Shown here: piece after piece, positions 61,769-64,000 of the stretch
How the letters are laid out: each line of letters opens with the position of its first letter
Position numbering within the stretch: position 1 is the first letter of the stretch
DNA from: Parascedosporium putredinis
Lineage: Eukaryota > Ascomycota > Sordariomycetes > Microascales > Microascaceae
Assembly (NCBI GenBank): GCA_949357655.1
Contig: CASHTG010000002.1
Location: 868,001 to 932,000 of the forward strand
Reading direction: 5' to 3'
Length of the DNA: 64,000 nt
Translations under genes and position numbers: made by a program
Notes under the pieces: model-generated
What the model was told of the DNA's origin: nothing
Databases searched by the model: none
Seen by the model: only the letters and a program-made list of their open reading frames with translations

Positions 61769-63014
61769 TTTGTTTTCTTCTGTGAGCGGTGAGCCGGGAT
61801 CTAAGCGGCGAAATTGACAGAAGTAATCGGAAGTGAAGAGTTGTTGGAGGTTTTTGGAGGGGCCGGTGGAACATTCGCTGTCGGCGAAAGGCTGGCTCCG
61901 AATTTTTTTTTTTCTTGGCCTGCAACTTTTCTGTCCCCTCCACCGCCCGATAAGAATTCTTATCAGTATGGCGGTGCAAGGACCATCTGTTGAGGCAAAG
62001 TACACTGTACAAGTACAAGTACAAGTACACTTTTGACGTGCTCCTCCCTCTTTTGTTTCCCTGCCTTCCACACAAAATCCCACCCCGCCTTTTGAAGGGA
62101 AGGAACGAGGACCCTTCCTCTGCCGCCTGATGCCGCCCTCGTTTGCCCCTCCCCCGAGGCTACATTTTAGCGGACCACGGAAATAGGTGAACAGGACTGG
62201 AACCGACCGGCTTTTGGAAACTCAACTACCCTCGGATGATTATGATCTTTCCGGGCGATCACCCTCCCTGATGAATACATTTGAGACATTGTCAATAAAC
62301 AGGCTGACGTTGTTATGAAACATGGGGTTCCCAAAATTATGAAATGGTGTGTGTGCGACTCGAGCGCCGCCGCCGACGATTCGTGTGGCCCGCGATGAAA
62401 GGCGTGACCCCGAATTCTTGGTACCTTGCGACTTGGCGAAACGGGCGTGACTCGTGAGGGGAGCACCCTGGAGGAGTAAGGAGACCATGGATATGAGCGG
62501 TATAGCGCGGCGGGGGAGTTACAATAGCTTCACGACCTTGTATTATCCATAGACCGCCATCTGCAGAGCCCAAAAACATGGCGCTTTCAGTGCATGCGCG
62601 GTAATGCCAGAATACAAGATCCACCCATCCATCGCGCATCGTTAATACTGTATCGCGAGCAGTTGTTTGGCCCAGCTGCGTGTTGCGATAGCCTCAATAC
62701 ATGGCGCAAATCTATACGCGCTCGCGTTTGGCCTCTAGCGTAGAAACGGGAAACTCCTTTGCGTCGGCATCTAAGCTTTAACAACCAAAGCTATAGGAGC
62801 CGAGGCCGAGTATGGCGAGGTGGAAAGAGAAGATTAATAACAACTGCAAAAGACTCCAGTCGCGAAAAAAGAAAAGCCCCTAAATGATGTCCGTTGTGTA
62901 TGGCTCTCCCTGCCTTCTCTCATCTCTCGTTACATGTCCAGACGTATAAAGATGCCCGTGCATCAAAAACAGCCTACCCGTAGCCTGACAAAAACCCTAG
63001 CAAAGGAATAAAAC
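61769..63014. promoter_or_regulatory. brx1 promoter / rab11 3' region
   Basis: No gene supported. It contains a T-run next to the brx1 start region (about 61901-61912) and three GTACAA hexamers (62007-62028). The rest holds only short unsupported frames. Confidence 0.4.
62007..62028. repeat. Short GTACAA tandem repeat
   Basis: Three copies plus a partial unit, upstream of brx1. Confidence 0.7.
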
Positions 63015-64000
63015 TTAACAGCACTTTCCTCCCTTGGAGGCACCGTCCTCGGCCGGCTTGCTGAGAGAGATGTTGGTGCCCGCTCCGATGGTCGCCTGAG
63101 CGCCGTCGCCGCTGTCGAGGGCCTTGCTTGACACAATCCTGTAGATTTCTAGGATGAGGTGGAAGAGAGGAGATCACCGAAGTTAGTATCACAATGTGGC
63201 GATATGAGAACGGATGGAAGTCTATGGGTGACAGGTGACAAATTTGGGGCGGGAGGCGCATACCGGTGAGAATGTTTTGGAATGCAAGCTCGACATTGCT
63301 AGCATCGAGGGCCGAAGTCTCAATGAAGGAGAGGTGGTTTTCGCCTGATGCAGGTATCACGCTGTTAGCCATCTACCTGCTCGTGTAGTTGAACGGGCGG
63401 GTCTAAAGATGGAGATAAGGAACATACTGGCAAAGGCCTTGGCCTCGTCCGTGGGTACGGCTCGTAGATGCCTCAAATCGCTCTTGTTTCCGACCAACAT
63501 GATGACGATGTTGGCGTCGGCGTGATCCCTGAGCTCCTTCAACCATCTAGTAACATTCTCGTATGTTTGGTGCTTGCTGATATCGTAAACGAGCAGCGCG
63601 CCCACGGCACCACGGTAGTAGGCCGAGGTGATGGCCCTGTATCGCTCTTGGCCGGCGGTATCCCAAATTTGGGCCTTGATGGTCTTTGCGTCGACCTGGA
63701 TGGATCGCGTGGCAAACTCGACGCCGATGGTAGACTTGGAGTCGAGGTTGAACTCGTTACGGGTGAATCGACTCAACAGGTTAGACTTTCCGACACCAGA
63801 GTCTCCGATCAACACCACTAGAAGTCGAGTCAAAGGTCAGCAATTCGCCATCGGTATAGTCCTCCATGGTTAAAGAGCGCAAAGGGCGGAAGAGCTGCGG
63901 AGAGATTCGTGGGGAGATCGGCACCTTTGAAAAGAAACTGCAAATAGGTGGAACGGTTAGCGTCATGAAGCCACAATGGCTGGATGCGGTGAGCTGCAAA
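63015..64000 (-). CDS. rab11: Rab11/Ypt31-type small GTPase (first exon beyond right edge)
   Basis: Prenylated GTPase of trans-Golgi and recycling-endosome traffic. Visible exons: 63937-63925 (a 13-nt micro-exon encoding FLFK plus one base), 63817-63428, 63347-63264 and 63148-63015. Together they give 206 residues. The missing first exon should encode only the short MANDEYD-like start, and 63938-64000 is intron. G1 is GDSGVGKS, the effector loop STIGVEFATRSI, G3 WDTAGQERY, G4 NKSDL and G5 ETSALDA; the C-terminus KGGKCC is a geranylgeranylation signal. The sequence FLFKVVLIGDSGVGKSNLL and the Ypt31/Rab11-type switch I place it in the Rab11 group. Introns are 63924-63818, 63427-63348 and 63263-63149. 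No frameshift. Confidence 0.94.

Noticed and set aside
1..64000. Reading the broken genes as pseudogenes or programmed frameshifts
   Set aside because: The same kind of lesion occurs in many essential genes and always at short runs. No slippery-site or structure pattern is shared, and restored lengths all close in frame.

Overview
The window is nuclear DNA from a filamentous ascomycete (Pezizomycotina, most likely Sordariomycetes). The evidence is spliced protein-coding genes with short introns (about 55-160 nt, GT(A/G)NGT donors, CTAAC branch sites, YAG acceptors), CT-rich promoters, a Polycomb SUZ12 gene, a CE1 esterase and a Mus7/Mms22 homologue. I could not assign a genus. I support 18 protein-coding genes. 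No intact tRNA, rRNA, transposon or CRISPR array was seen.

Layout, left to right: Mus7/Mms22 replication-repair protein (-, runs off the left edge); a 72-aa membrane protein (+); cytochrome c oxidase subunit V (+); mitochondrial ClpX (-); glycogen branching enzyme (+); ATP synthase beta (+); a secreted CE1 esterase (+); a Zn(II)2Cys6 regulator (-); ORC5 (+); a Sly41-type transporter (-); SF3b subunit 2/Cus1 (+); SUZ12 (-); an LRR/F-box-like protein (+); an SR/RD-rich nuclear protein (-); class II histone deacetylase Hda1/Clr3 (-); an F-box protein (-); BRX1 (-); and RAB11 (-, first exon beyond the right edge). Intergenic spaces are large (1-4 kb). The genes are mostly unrelated housekeeping loci: mitochondrial energy (cox5, atp2, mcx1), chromatin and replication (mms22, orc5, suz12, hda1), RNA and ribosome (cus1, brx1, SR protein) and trafficking (rab11, sly41). 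They do not form an operon-like system or a biosynthetic cluster.

The dominant observation is technical. Fourteen of the 18 genes are broken by about 36 apparent frameshifts. Almost all are single-base losses, a few are two-base losses, and they sit overwhelmingly in G/C runs. They hit essential, highly conserved genes (atp2, SF3b2, ORC5, BRX1). After restoring them, every complete gene model has a length divisible by three. They are best read as homopolymer under-calls in the assembly, not as pseudogenes. All coordinates and spliced lengths below assume this.

The most interesting biological points are a PHD-like finger after the VEFS box of SUZ12, an RD/RE-repeat first exon of the SR-type gene whose complement reads as RS repeats, micro-exons in rab11 and atp2, and a TCACGTGA palindrome upstream of two oxidative-phosphorylation genes. 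I did not find a convincing new multi-gene system.
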